Source of the DNA: Planctomycetota bacterium
GTDB lineage: Bacteria; Planctomycetota; UBA1135; GCA-002686595
Length of the DNA stretch: 57,587 nt
Direction of reading: 5' to 3'
NCBI GenBank assembly: GCA_012960475.1
Contig: DUBE01000013.1
Coordinates: 1,666 to 59,252, forward strand
Position 1 is the first letter of the stretch; every line of letters starts with the position of its first letter. Both the position numbers and the translations under genes were made by a program. Of the stretch, positions 44,250 through 53,020 are shown in pieces. The notes under the pieces are model-generated. The model searched no databases. It saw only the letters and a program-made list of their open reading frames with translations, and was not told the DNA's origin.

Positions 44250-45223
44250 GCCTGGAACTCGCTGGATTGATTCTCTTGAGCTGACTTCAGGAGGTTCTGA
44301 GTCACCCTTCTGGCAGCGGCGTAGGGAGTTATGCCCGAACACAACATGGCCTCCACCTGATCCCCGAAGTTGCCCTTCATCCAAAGGGACTCATCAAGTC
44401 GCTCACCCACCACCTGCCGCACCTGTTGGATGCGTTTTTGGCGGCGATGATCAGGGAGCGTATCGCTCAGGTGATCACGATGGCTCTTGACCGCAACGAG
44501 CACATCCTCCACGCCCTCGCGCTTGCCAGCGCTGCACTGCACCACCGGGGACGCCCACTTGTCGCGGCCTGCGGTGCGCAAGTGCACCGCCTCTTGCATG
44601 TCACTGGTCAAACGATCAGCGCCTGGAAGATCGCACTTGTTGATGGCAATCACATCGGCCAACTCCAACAGTCCGCTCTTCATTGCCTGCACGCCATCAC
44701 CAGCACCCGGACAGAGCACCACCAACACAGTATCCGCCGCAGCGACGACATCATATTCCGCCTGGCCCACACCTACGGTTTCTACCAGAACATCATGCAT
44801 ACCGAAGGCATCCATCACATCCATGGCGTCCACCGCCGCGCGAGCCATGCCCCCATGACTACCGCGGCTGGCCATGGAACGAATGAATACACCCGAATCC
44901 GCCGTGCGATCTTCCATGCGGATACGATCGCCTAGAAGCGCTCCGCCGCTGAGCGGACTGGAAGGATCCACGGCCAAGATTCCAACAGTGCTCTCTTCCT
45001 CGCGGATCATGCGAGCCAATTCGTTGACCAGCGTACTCTTGCCCGCCCCAGGAGGGCCCGTTATGCCCATGCGGCAGGCCCGGCCCACCTGGGACCAAAT
45101 CGCCTCAAGGGTCTCAGGAAACCGCGCATGTCCATTCTCAGCCCACGAAATCATGCGCGCTAGAGCGGACCGTTCACCGGCCAGCAAGCGTTCTGATAGG
45201 GAAGCTGAAGGGGCTTGGGTCAC
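44246..45223 (-). CDS. meaB: MeaB/ArgK-type G-protein chaperone of B12-dependent mutase
   Basis: The 325-residue P-loop GTPase has Walker A GITGPPGAGKSTLVNELA, switch and Walker B-like VGILAVDPSSPLSGGALLGD, the VETVGVGQAEYDV stretch and the base-recognition INKCDLPGA. MeaB loads and protects the cobalamin cofactor of methylmalonyl- or isobutyryl-CoA mutase. Its stop overlaps the start of the mutase large subunit gene, which supports a direct partnership. Confidence 0.94.
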   Translation of the reverse strand: MTQAPSASLSERLLAGERSALARMISWAENGHARFPETLEAIWSQVGRACRMGITGPPGAGKSTLVNELARMIREEESTVGILAVDPSSPLSGGALLGDRIRMEDRTADSGVFIRSMASRGSHGGMARAAVDAMDVMDAFGMHDVLVETVGVGQAEYDVVAAADTVLVVLCPGAGDGVQAMKSGLLELADVIAINKCDLPGADRLTSDMQEAVHLRTAGRDKWASPVVQCSAGKREGVEDVLVAVKSHRDHLSDTLPDHRRQKRIQQVRQVVGERLDESLWMKGNFGDQVEAMLCSGITPYAAARRVTQNLLKSAQENQSSEFQA

Positions 45224-45250
45224 AAGATTGCTTTGGCCAATAGAAAAGGA

Positions 45251-46393
45251 TCAAGCCAGAAGGCTGCGGGCAATCACCAATCGCTGTATGTCGGTGACGC
45301 CCTCATAGAGTTCGGTAATGCGCGCATCCCTGAAGTAACGCTCTACTTCGAAGTCGTCGGTGTAGCCCGCGCCTCCGTGGATCTGCAAACACTCGTCCGC
45401 TGCAAAGTTGCAGGCGGTGGAGGCTAGGAGCTTGGCCTGGCTGGCATGACGACCGCAGGGCTGACCCTGGTCACGTATCCAAGCGGCCTGGTGGGTCATG
45501 AGACGAGCGCTGTCGAGACGTGAGCTCATGTCCGCCAACTTCCACTGGATCGCTTGGAACTGACCGATGGGACGGCCAAACTGCTCACGCTCCTTGGCGT
45601 ACTTGATCGATGCCTCAAGGCACGCACGACCGATACCGATAGCCTGGGAGGCGATGCCGATACGGCCGCCATCCAGCGCGTCCATGGCGATGTGAAAGCC
45701 TCGATTCAACGAGCCAAGCACCATGCTGTCCGGCACAAACACATTGTTGAGGATCAATTCGGTGGTGGAGGAACCACGCAGGCCGGTCTTCTTCTCGGAC
45801 TTGCCGATCTCGAAACCTTCGCTGCCCTTCGGAACCAGGAAACATGTGATGCCCTTGGCTTTGGAAACCGTGGAGTCCGTACGGGCGTAGATCAAGAACA
45901 GGCCTGCCTGCTTGCCGGTGGTAACCCACAGTTTGGTTCCGTTCAGGCGCCAGCCGTCCCCATCGCGCTCTGCAACGGCCTTGAGGGCCGCGGCATCGGA
46001 ACCGGAGGCGGCTTCGGACAGGGAGTAGGCGCCCAGGACTTCGCCCGTGGCCATACGCGGCAACCAGGTGCTCTTTTGCTCGTCCGTACCGTTCTTCAAG
46101 AGAGTCGCAGCGGCCAGGGAGTTGTGCACCGAGATAGTCACCCCCACCGAGGCGCAGGCCCTATTGATCTCTTCCAACACCAGGGACAAAGCCACATTGG
46201 ACATACCCGTACCGTTGTATTCTTCGGGGATCGTCAGGCCCCAGAGACCCAACTCACCGACCTTGGCAAAGACCTCGTCGTCAATGAAGCCTTGATCATC
46301 GTGCTTGCGCGCCCGTGGCGCGAGCTCTGCCTCAGCAAAGTCCCGGGCCATGTCACGCACCATGGCTTGTTCTTCTGTGAGTGCAAAATCCAT
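45251..46393 (-). CDS. Short-chain (butyryl-CoA type) acyl-CoA dehydrogenase
   Basis: The 380-residue flavoprotein reads like Bcd: MDFALTEEQAMVRDMARDFAE, WGLTIPEEYNGTGMSN, LSEAASGSDAAALK, LNGTKLWVTTGKQAG, IGIASQAIGIGRACLEASIKY, and a catalytic region ELYEGVTDIQRLVIARSLL. It is 27 bases ahead of meaB in the same operon. It would oxidise butyryl-CoA made by the mutase to crotonyl-CoA. Electrons would go to an ETF not found in this window. Confidence 0.92.
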   Translation of the reverse strand: MDFALTEEQAMVRDMARDFAEAELAPRARKHDDQGFIDDEVFAKVGELGLWGLTIPEEYNGTGMSNVALSLVLEEINRACASVGVTISVHNSLAAATLLKNGTDEQKSTWLPRMATGEVLGAYSLSEAASGSDAAALKAVAERDGDGWRLNGTKLWVTTGKQAGLFLIYARTDSTVSKAKGITCFLVPKGSEGFEIGKSEKKTGLRGSSTTELILNNVFVPDSMVLGSLNRGFHIAMDALDGGRIGIASQAIGIGRACLEASIKYAKEREQFGRPIGQFQAIQWKLADMSSRLDSARLMTHQAAWIRDQGQPCGRHASQAKLLASTACNFAADECLQIHGGAGYTDDFEVERYFRDARITELYEGVTDIQRLVIARSLLA

Positions 46394-46419
46394 TGTTCCC
46401 GTGTTCCTCTTCGATGGGC

Positions 46420-47283
46420 TCAGCCCTGATAGTCGTAAAAACCCTTACCGCTCTTGCGGCCCAGGTGCCCCGCCGCAACCATGCGACGCAACAGCGGGCA
46501 GGGGCGGTACTTGTCATCACCGAGGCCCCTATGAAGCACCTCAAGAATGTCCAAACAAACATCCAGGCCAATCAAATCCGCAAGGGTCAAAGGCCCCATG
46601 GGATGAGCCATGCCCAGCTTCATCACCGTGTCGATGCCATCGCGATCTGCGACGCCTTCCATCAGGCAGAAGACCGCTTCGTTGATCATGGGCATCAGCA
46701 CACGATTGGCCACAAAACCAGGATAGTCATTGGCCTCTACCGGGACCTTGCCGAGGCTTTCTGAACAGGCCAGCACGGCGCTGGTTGTCTCATCCGAAGT
46801 CTCGTGTCCGCGAATCACCTCGATCAGCTTCATCACCGGCACCGGGTTCATGAAGTGCATGCCAATGACCCGGTCAGGCCGCGAGGTACAGGCGGCCAGC
46901 TCGGTGATCGAGATACTGGAGGTATTGGTGGCCAGGATCGTGCTCGCCGGCAATGTCTTGTCCAATTCCTGCAGCACGGAACTCTTGACCTCTCTCTTTT
47001 CCACCACGGCCTCCACCACCAGCTCCTGGTCGGTGAGGTCCGCGATGGTGGTCGATGTGCGCACCCGCGCACAAATCGTGTCGGCCTCTTCAGCAGACAA
47101 GCGCTCTTTCTTGACCGAGCGGGCGAGGCTCTTAGCAATCGCCGCCTGGCCGCGCTCAAGCGCCGCCTCTGCCGCATCGACCATCAGGACTTCGCTGCCA
47201 GCGGCGGCAAAAACCTGGGCAATGCCATTACCCATGGTGCCCGCGCCGATTACACCGACCTTTCTGTAGTAGGGATTACTCAT
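46420..47283 (-). CDS. 3-hydroxybutyryl-CoA dehydrogenase
   Basis: I start at the ATG at 47283-47281, which follows AAGGAAC; 287 residues. The NAD site is VGVIGAGTMGNGIAQVFAAAG, followed by ILATNTSSISITELA, catalytic IGMHFMNPVPVMKLIEVI, PGFVANRVLMPMINEAVF and MGPLTLADLIGLDV. This is the classical Hbd type. The thiolase lies immediately upstream (10 bases between), the Bcd-type gene immediately downstream. Confidence 0.94.
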   Translation of the reverse strand: MSNPYYRKVGVIGAGTMGNGIAQVFAAAGSEVLMVDAAEAALERGQAAIAKSLARSVKKERLSAEEADTICARVRTSTTIADLTDQELVVEAVVEKREVKSSVLQELDKTLPASTILATNTSSISITELAACTSRPDRVIGMHFMNPVPVMKLIEVIRGHETSDETTSAVLACSESLGKVPVEANDYPGFVANRVLMPMINEAVFCLMEGVADRDGIDTVMKLGMAHPMGPLTLADLIGLDVCLDILEVLHRGLGDDKYRPCPLLRRMVAAGHLGRKSGKGFYDYQG

Positions 47284-47293
47284 GTTCCTTTTC

Positions 47294-48475
47294 TCAGATG
47301 CGCTCCACGCCCAGGGAGACCGCGTTACCCCCTCCGAGACACAGGGAAGCCATGCCGGTGGTGACGTCGCGTTGCTGCAAGGCATGCAACAGGGTCACCA
47401 GAATGCGAGCGCCGGACGCGCCGATGGGGTGGCCCAGTGCCACCGCGCCGCCGTTGACGTTGATCTTGGCGGGGTCCAACTCAAGAGTCCGCTGCAGGGC
47501 GATGGCGGCCACGCTGAAGGCCTCATTGATCTCGTGCAGGTCAAAATCACCTGGCCCCATGCCGTGCTTTTGAGCGCAGCCCTGGATCGACTTTTCGGGG
47601 GCCATCATGACCCACTCGGGAGCACAGCCACCGGTTGCGTAGTGCTTGATGCGTGCCAGAGGAGTAACCCCCAACTCCTTGGCTCGCTCGGCGCTCATGA
47701 CCACCAAGGCCGCAGCGCCATCATTGATGGAAGAAGCATTGCCCGCGGTGACAGACCCGGTCTTGTCGAAGGCCGGACGCAACTTGGCAAGGCCTTCAAC
47801 CGAAATATCAGCCCGCGGGCCCTCGTCCTTGCTGAAGACAAGGTCATCACTCTTCCTCTTGGGAATGGTCACGGAAACCCTCTCAGCATCAAAGCGGCCA
47901 TTGGCCTCCGCTTCCACAGCCTTGCGATGGCTCTCTACCGCAAAGGCATCCTGATCTTCGCGCGAGACCTGGTGCTCTTTGCCCACCAACTCTCCGGTCA
48001 TGCCCATGTGGAAATCGTTGTACACATCCCAGAGACCATCCTGAATCATGGAGTCCAGGAGCTTGCCATGCCCCAAGCGAACACCCCGGCGAGCCTGAGG
48101 CAAGATGTAGGGCGCATTGGTCATGCTCTCCATGCCCCCCGCCAAGACGCAATCCACATCACCCGCACGAATGGCCTGGGCAGCCAACATGACCGCCTTC
48201 AAGCCAGAGCCGCAGACCTTGTTGATGGTCAGGGACCCGACTGTGTTGGGAACTCCAGCAGCAAGAGCCACCTGACGCGCAGGGTTCTGGCCGAGACCCG
48301 CTGTGAGCACATTGCCAAATATGCACTCCTCGATACTGGCAGCATCAATGCCAGCGCGACGGATCGCTTCAGAGGCGGCAATCGCTCCGATCTTGGGAGC
48401 GGCCAAGGGCGAGAGGGCACCCTGGAATCGACCGATGGGAGTGCGACATGCACTGGCAATAACTACTTCTTTCAC
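47294..48475 (-). CDS. Acetyl-CoA acetyltransferase (thiolase, AtoB-type)
   Basis: The 393-residue enzyme starts [20 protein letters not shown]. Nucleophile Cys is in [15 protein letters not shown]; other marks are [55 protein letters not shown] and [12 protein letters not shown]. It is the promoter-proximal gene of the mutase operon and would cleave acetoacetyl-CoA to two acetyl-CoA. It is divergent from the sigma-factor operon. Confidence 0.94.
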   Translation of the reverse strand: MKEVVIASACRTPIGRFQGALSPLAAPKIGAIAASEAIRRAGIDAASIEECIFGNVLTAGLGQNPARQVALAAGVPNTVGSLTINKVCGSGLKAVMLAAQAIRAGDVDCVLAGGMESMTNAPYILPQARRGVRLGHGKLLDSMIQDGLWDVYNDFHMGMTGELVGKEHQVSREDQDAFAVESHRKAVEAEANGRFDAERVSVTIPKRKSDDLVFSKDEGPRADISVEGLAKLRPAFDKTGSVTAGNASSINDGAAALVVMSAERAKELGVTPLARIKHYATGGCAPEWVMMAPEKSIQGCAQKHGMGPGDFDLHEINEAFSVAAIALQRTLELDPAKINVNGGAVALGHPIGASGARILVTLLHALQQRDVTTGMASLCLGGGNAVSLGVERI

Positions 48476-48522
48476 TATGAAATCTCCGCGTCCGGAGGGG
48501 TTCGCTCAAGGCCCGGGGGGGA

Positions 48523-48537
48523 AGGTCCCCGGGACCT
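48523..48537. promoter_or_regulatory. 15-base perfect palindrome in the thiolase/sigma divergent region
   Basis: AGGTCCC-C-GGGACCT is a perfect inverted repeat about 48 bases upstream of the thiolase start. On the minus strand it abuts TTGACA (48542-48537), which resembles a -35 element, but no good -10 lies 17 bases on. It may be an operator for either divergent unit or a 5' hairpin. Confidence 0.4.
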
Positions 48538-48757
48538 GTCAACGCACCCCGTGAGGGGCTGAAATAGGGCAGCATTCTAGGCTCCTGCGCACCCCGGGAT
48601 AGGCCTAAAAGTGGGTAGAAAGGGGGACCAGACTGCCTCCATCTTCCTACTCCCATGGGACTCTGGGACCCTGCGCGGACGACCCCTTGATGGGGATCAG
48701 AGCAGACCGTTGATTCCGGACCCCCGGAAGGGTCTGCTGGCAGAGGAGAAACGTCCC

Positions 48758-49351
48758 TTGCCCACCCCCGACCCTGAAGAACTGCTGCTCGTCGAAGGCC
48801 TGAAGTCCAGGGACGATGCGTCCGTGGAGGACTTTCTTGAGCGCTACCGGTCTCTGATCTTCCATTGCATCGGTCAATTCGCCCGGGACTCGTCCCAGCG
48901 GGATGATCTCTACCAAGACCTTGTGATCCATGTACTGGAACGCTTGGACCGCGATGCATTTGACCCTCAACGAGGCTCCCTGGGCACCTGGCTCTATCGG
49001 GTGGCCTGGTGTCGCTGTGTAGATTTGCGCCGCCGTGAATCCGCAAGACGCCGGCCGCAATTGACCATGGCCGGGGATGACATGCCCGAAAAGGTCGACC
49101 AGAGCCCCAGCCCGCCGGAACTCGCCGGGAGCAAGGAATTGTCCGGAGTGGTGCGCCACGCCATGGATGATCTCCTGCCCGAGGAACGCACCCTGCTCAA
49201 CCTGCGTTTCGTAGATGGCATGGCCTTGGGAGAGATCGGGCGTGCCTGCGGGATCTCCCTTGAACAGACCAAGTATCGGCTCAGGCGAGCCACAGTAGCC
49301 CTCAGGCGCCGCCTGCTGCTCGTGCACATGACGGGGAAGGCCTCACTATGA
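48758..49351 (+). CDS. ECF-type RNA polymerase sigma factor
   Basis: I prefer the TTG at 48758 (AGGAG 9 bases upstream), giving 197 residues, normal for ECF factors; a GTG at 48611 in the same frame would add 49 unusual residues. Region 2 is visible as FLERYRSLIFHCIGQFARD, RDDLYQDLVIHVLERL and GSLGTWLYRVAWCRCVDLRRRE; region 4 as LLPEERTLLNLRFVDGMALGEIGRACGI with EQTKYRLRRATVALRRRL. Its stop overlaps the anti-sigma gene (ATGA at 49348), so the two are co-translated. Target promoters cannot be seen. Confidence 0.88.
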   Translation: MPTPDPEELLLVEGLKSRDDASVEDFLERYRSLIFHCIGQFARDSSQRDDLYQDLVIHVLERLDRDAFDPQRGSLGTWLYRVAWCRCVDLRRRESARRRPQLTMAGDDMPEKVDQSPSPPELAGSKELSGVVRHAMDDLLPEERTLLNLRFVDGMALGEIGRACGISLEQTKYRLRRATVALRRRLLLVHMTGKASL

Positions 49352-50481
49352 CCGATTCTGGATCTTTTTCGTCTTTTGAGCCCCTTGGAAAGGACTATTC
49401 ATCGGATGATGAGGGGTGGTCCCACCTCTCTTCAGGACCCGAATCCCCCTTGCCCGCCCCCCGCTCCACCCCTGAAACCGACCGGATTCCCGGTCCCCTT
49501 GCCGAGGCATCCCTCCGCGAGCGTCTGTGCCGTTGGGATGAGCTCCCGCCGAAGGAGCTGGCCCAGTTGGAGCGCGACCCTGCCACCGCCGCCGCTTTGG
49601 CACGCCTGCGGGAGTTGGAAACCCAGTTGGAGGACAACACCCCCGCGGATCCCCCCTGCCCGGTTCCAGAGGAACTCTACTCCTTCGGCCGCGGCCCCGG
49701 TGCAACGCCCCTGGATCCTAACCGCCGTTATCAGATTCGCGAGCACATCCAGCACTGCGCACCCTGCGCCAGTTGCGTCAAGACCTTGCGCCACGCACCG
49801 CCGCCGCCCCTGGTCTTCGAGCCCTTGGAGGTCACGGCCGTTGGAGGAGTACGCCGGGTCCTCAATCCGCTGCGTGAAAAACGGTGGCGACGAGAGTCCA
49901 CCAGCATGCTGCGCTGGACTCCCCTGGCCGCAGCCGCCGCCCTGCTGCTGCTGATCGGCGGCAACCTGGGTTCCGATACCACGACGGGCGACTGGCCCGG
50001 CCATCCGGTCATGCGCGGCGAGGAGTCGGCCACTCTGCTGTTCCCCCGCGGCCCGGTACTAGGTGGCGCATTGGGAGCTTGGGCCTCGGACCCGACCTTT
50101 GAGCTGACATCCCTGGGACCGGACGAGTCCTATCACATCGAACTTTTCCGCACGGATGGTTCGGCGTTCGATGAAGGCCTCTTGGTCTGGCAAGGGGAAA
50201 GCTCCAACCCAACGATTCAACTGCGCCAGCCCCTGACCCCTGCGCACTACACCTGGCATGCGAGCTTGTTGCGCGATGGATTGACTCAGCGGCTTGGTTC
50301 CATGGACTTTGAAGTGCGCCAGGATCAAGGCCTGGTACGCGCACTCATGTTGCGCCGCGGAGTCGCTGCCCTTGCATACCTGCACAAGGAAGGCTACCTG
50401 ACCGATGCACGCCAAGCCGCCCGAGACGAGCCTGACAGTCCCGAGCGGAACGCATATCTGCACACGCTCCCGCGGCAATGA
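49348..50481 (+). CDS. Membrane anti-sigma factor with ZAS-type zinc motif
   Basis: The 377-residue protein has a Pro/Ser-rich N-terminal part, the zinc-binding anti-sigma motif H-X3-C-X2-C (His133, Cys137, Cys140, in EHIQHCAPCASC), and one transmembrane helix at about 190-205 (LAAAAALLLLIGG). The extracytoplasmic part of about 170 residues is beta-rich (YHIELFRTDGSAFDEGLLVW). It should hold the sigma factor inactive until a signal reaches its outer domain. ATGA overlaps on both sides tie it to the sigma and CHAT genes. Confidence 0.82.
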   Translation: MTDSGSFSSFEPLGKDYSSDDEGWSHLSSGPESPLPAPRSTPETDRIPGPLAEASLRERLCRWDELPPKELAQLERDPATAAALARLRELETQLEDNTPADPPCPVPEELYSFGRGPGATPLDPNRRYQIREHIQHCAPCASCVKTLRHAPPPPLVFEPLEVTAVGGVRRVLNPLREKRWRRESTSMLRWTPLAAAAALLLLIGGNLGSDTTTGDWPGHPVMRGEESATLLFPRGPVLGGALGAWASDPTFELTSLGPDESYHIELFRTDGSAFDEGLLVWQGESSNPTIQLRQPLTPAHYTWHASLLRDGLTQRLGSMDFEVRQDQGLVRALMLRRGVAALAYLHKEGYLTDARQAARDEPDSPERNAYLHTLPRQ

Positions 50482-52913
50482 TCCCTGGACGCGCAGGCGA
50501 TTGGGCAAGGCGAAGCCGCTGCCTGGCGGTATTGCTGACCGTGGGCCTCTGGAACGCTCCCGGGCTGAGTTCTCAAGAGGACCCTGGACACGAACTTCGC
50601 CAGCTTCTGGCTGAATTCAACCAATCTCTACAGACCCTACGCGCCGGCAATGATGCGATGCGTGAACAGGTGCGCACAACAGCCGCACTCCTTTGCGAGC
50701 AGTACGGGCGTTGCGATGTGCCTGGTCTGGCACGGTTCTATCTGGACCTGCCCCGGGAAGCACGTTTGCTGGGGGCACACAATGAAGAGCGCGTAGCCGC
50801 TGTGCGAGCAATTCTCAGGCAAGCGGGCCAGGAAGGAGTTGGAGACTGGCCAAGTCTTCGCGAAGACCTCATAGACCAATTGGACGACCTGGCGAGAGAA
50901 GTGGGAGGCCTGAGGGACTTCACCCCTGCGGCCCAAGCGGATGCCCTCAGAGGAACCTTGCTCTTGGGATGGGCCGAAGCCGAACCGGATACGAACCGCC
51001 GCAAGCAGCTGCTGAAACAGACCCGCACAGCAGCAGTTCAGGCCCTTGATCGCTTTGAAGCCGCCGGGCAGCGGACCCCCGCCCTGGAGCCGCGCTGGAT
51101 CCTGGGCCGAGTGCACCGCGCCCTCGGTGAGGAACAACAAGCAGCGGAGGCCTTTGACCGTTGCGCACGCACAGCACAGGAGGTTGGGCAAGACCTTTGG
51201 CGTGAAAAGGCCCTTCTGGGTCTGATCGCCATGGCCCGTGATCGCGGCGAATTGCGTCGGGTGCAGGAGTTGATCGCCAAGCTCGCCGAATTCCGTACCA
51301 ACGCCGAGTCCTGGCCCCTGACTCGAGAACATGCAGCTCTCCTGTTGTCCCAGGATCTGGCCAAGAAATCCATCCAGGTCCTGCGACAACACGAGCCCTC
51401 TGCCGCCAGCCACCGCATTGAATGGCAAGCGCACCTGGCCCTGGCCCACGCCCGCGCAGGAGAACACAAGGCAGCAGCCAACGCGCTGAAGGTGCTGGAG
51501 CAAACAGCCCCCGCAAACGCCCCGGTCTGCGCCCTGACCCGCGCGACCCTGCGTCTTGAAGAAAAAGACTATGCGGGCGTACTGGCTGCGCTCGAGGACT
51601 TTGCCCCCGCTACCGCCCAGGCCAAAGTTCAAGGTCTAGCCCTCAAGGGTGCGGCCCTCTTGCATGGAGGAAAGCCCGACCTCGCTGCATCCAACTTGGA
51701 AGAAGCGCGCCAGTTGGCTCTGGAATGGTCGCAGACGCACCTTGTAAGTGGCGGCAGTGTGGTGGGCGAGTGGCTTGGTGTGCAAGCCCTGGTCTGGCTG
51801 GCGGAGGCTCAACTGTCCTTGGGCGCACCGCAAACTGCGCTGGCGGTGATGGAGTCCCAAGGCGCAGTCGGCCTGCGGAACACAAGTACTGAGGTCGATC
51901 TGGCCTCCTGGGCAGCACACTTTGAACAAGGTCTGGTGTCGATCACCATTGGCGCAGACAGCGGCATCGCGCTGGCCATGGACAACGCTGGCAACGTGGA
52001 GGGTCAGTCGATTCCCCTGGGTCGAGCCACCATCTGGCGTGCAATCAGCCACTTGGAACAAGCCGCGCGCAACGGAGAAGATGCGCGAGCACGGGACCTG
52101 GGAAAAGAACTGTCCCATGCCCTGCTACCCGAGGGCCTGATCAAGAACCTGCGAGCAGAATCAAACCCTGGACGCCTGCTGTTGATTCTGCACGGACCCC
52201 TCGAGGCTCTGCCGGTGCAATTGTTGGTCATCGAGGAGGACTGGTTGGATCAGCGGGCCACACCCCTGGTACTGCCGGCTCTCCCAGCAACCAAGCCGGG
52301 AGAACGGCCGCCCATGAACCAGGCCCAGTGGTTGTTGGCAGGAGCTCCCCTGTTCAACCAACAACTGCATCCACCGCTCCCAGAAGCTGAGTTGGAGTTG
52401 CGACGAATCGGCAAGTCTCTGGGTGGTCGTCAGACTTTCTTGACGGGCTCGGCTTTTACGCAACGTGCATTGATCGATGCCCTGGACGATGGCAGGCCCC
52501 TTCATCTGGCCACGCACTTGATCAAGACCGATGCCTGTGCACACGGGGTCTTGAGTCCTGTGGGCATTCTTACCAGTGACGGGGTTATTTGCGCAGGACA
52601 GGTTTATGGGCATACGCCAAACTTGCCCTTGGCGGTGTTGAATGCCTGTGGAACCGCCCGGGGTGCGCCGGTGGATGGGGAAGGAATGATGGGCTTGGGC
52701 CGAGCGTTCTTGGCCGGGGGCACCCGCAATGTCCTGGCGACTCTCTGGCCGATTGAGGATCAAGCGGCGCGCCGGATACTCGAGAGTTTTCATGAGGACT
52801 TGCAAGCGGGCTTCCGGCCTTCGGAGGCTTTGGCCCGAGCCCAACGGGAATTGCGTGGGGAAGGAGTCGGGATTGGCGACTGGGCCGCATTCAGGCTCAG
52901 TGGTCGCGATTAG
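50478..52913 (+). CDS. Exported TPR-CHAT (caspase-like) protein
   Basis: The 811-residue protein starts with an N-terminal hydrophobic signal or anchor (CLAVLLTVGLWNAPGLSS), then about 450 residues of helical TPR-like repeats (EPRWILGRVHRALGEEQQAA, AHLALAHARAGEHKAAA, LALKGAALLHGGKPDLAA). The C-terminal CHAT domain (about 560-811) has the catalytic dyad His680 (LHLATHLIKTD) and Cys724 (AVLNACGTARG), and ends in LAGGTRNVLATLWPIEDQA. CHAT proteins are caspase/separase-like peptidases; known TPR-CHAT proteins are regulated by partners binding the repeats. The gene is coupled to the anti-sigma gene by ATGA overlap, and the anti-sigma factor is an attractive substrate or partner. Confidence 0.9.
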   Translation: MIPGRAGDWARRSRCLAVLLTVGLWNAPGLSSQEDPGHELRQLLAEFNQSLQTLRAGNDAMREQVRTTAALLCEQYGRCDVPGLARFYLDLPREARLLGAHNEERVAAVRAILRQAGQEGVGDWPSLREDLIDQLDDLAREVGGLRDFTPAAQADALRGTLLLGWAEAEPDTNRRKQLLKQTRTAAVQALDRFEAAGQRTPALEPRWILGRVHRALGEEQQAAEAFDRCARTAQEVGQDLWREKALLGLIAMARDRGELRRVQELIAKLAEFRTNAESWPLTREHAALLLSQDLAKKSIQVLRQHEPSAASHRIEWQAHLALAHARAGEHKAAANALKVLEQTAPANAPVCALTRATLRLEEKDYAGVLAALEDFAPATAQAKVQGLALKGAALLHGGKPDLAASNLEEARQLALEWSQTHLVSGGSVVGEWLGVQALVWLAEAQLSLGAPQTALAVMESQGAVGLRNTSTEVDLASWAAHFEQGLVSITIGADSGIALAMDNAGNVEGQSIPLGRATIWRAISHLEQAARNGEDARARDLGKELSHALLPEGLIKNLRAESNPGRLLLILHGPLEALPVQLLVIEEDWLDQRATPLVLPALPATKPGERPPMNQAQWLLAGAPLFNQQLHPPLPEAELELRRIGKSLGGRQTFLTGSAFTQRALIDALDDGRPLHLATHLIKTDACAHGVLSPVGILTSDGVICAGQVYGHTPNLPLAVLNACGTARGAPVDGEGMMGLGRAFLAGGTRNVLATLWPIEDQAARRILESFHEDLQAGFRPSEALARAQRELRGEGVGIGDWAAFRLSGRD

Positions 52914-52914
52914 T

Positions 52915-52976
52915 GGGTACTAACCCAACTGAATAACGGTACCCAAGGAGGCGACGCCCGGTCCGAATAGGTCGCC
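52915..52976. terminator. Two possible hairpins between the convergent CHAT and FAD-oxidoreductase genes
   Basis: GGGTAC/GTACCC (52915-52920 with 52939-52944) and GGCGAC/GTCGCC (52950-52955 with 52971-52976) can form 6-bp stems with loops of 18 and 15 bases. They sit between two convergent stops. No T tracts are seen, so a terminator role is only plausible. Confidence 0.35.
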
Positions 52977-53020
52977 GCGAGCACCTTCAGGTTCTGGACC
53001 GCCTCAGCTTCGGAGATCCT

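Noticed and set aside
48758..52913. A type III-E CRISPR (craspase) locus around the TPR-CHAT gene
   Set aside because: No repeat array, gRAMP effector, Cas1/Cas2 or Csx30/31-like gene is present nearby; only the sigma / anti-sigma / CHAT logic is similar.
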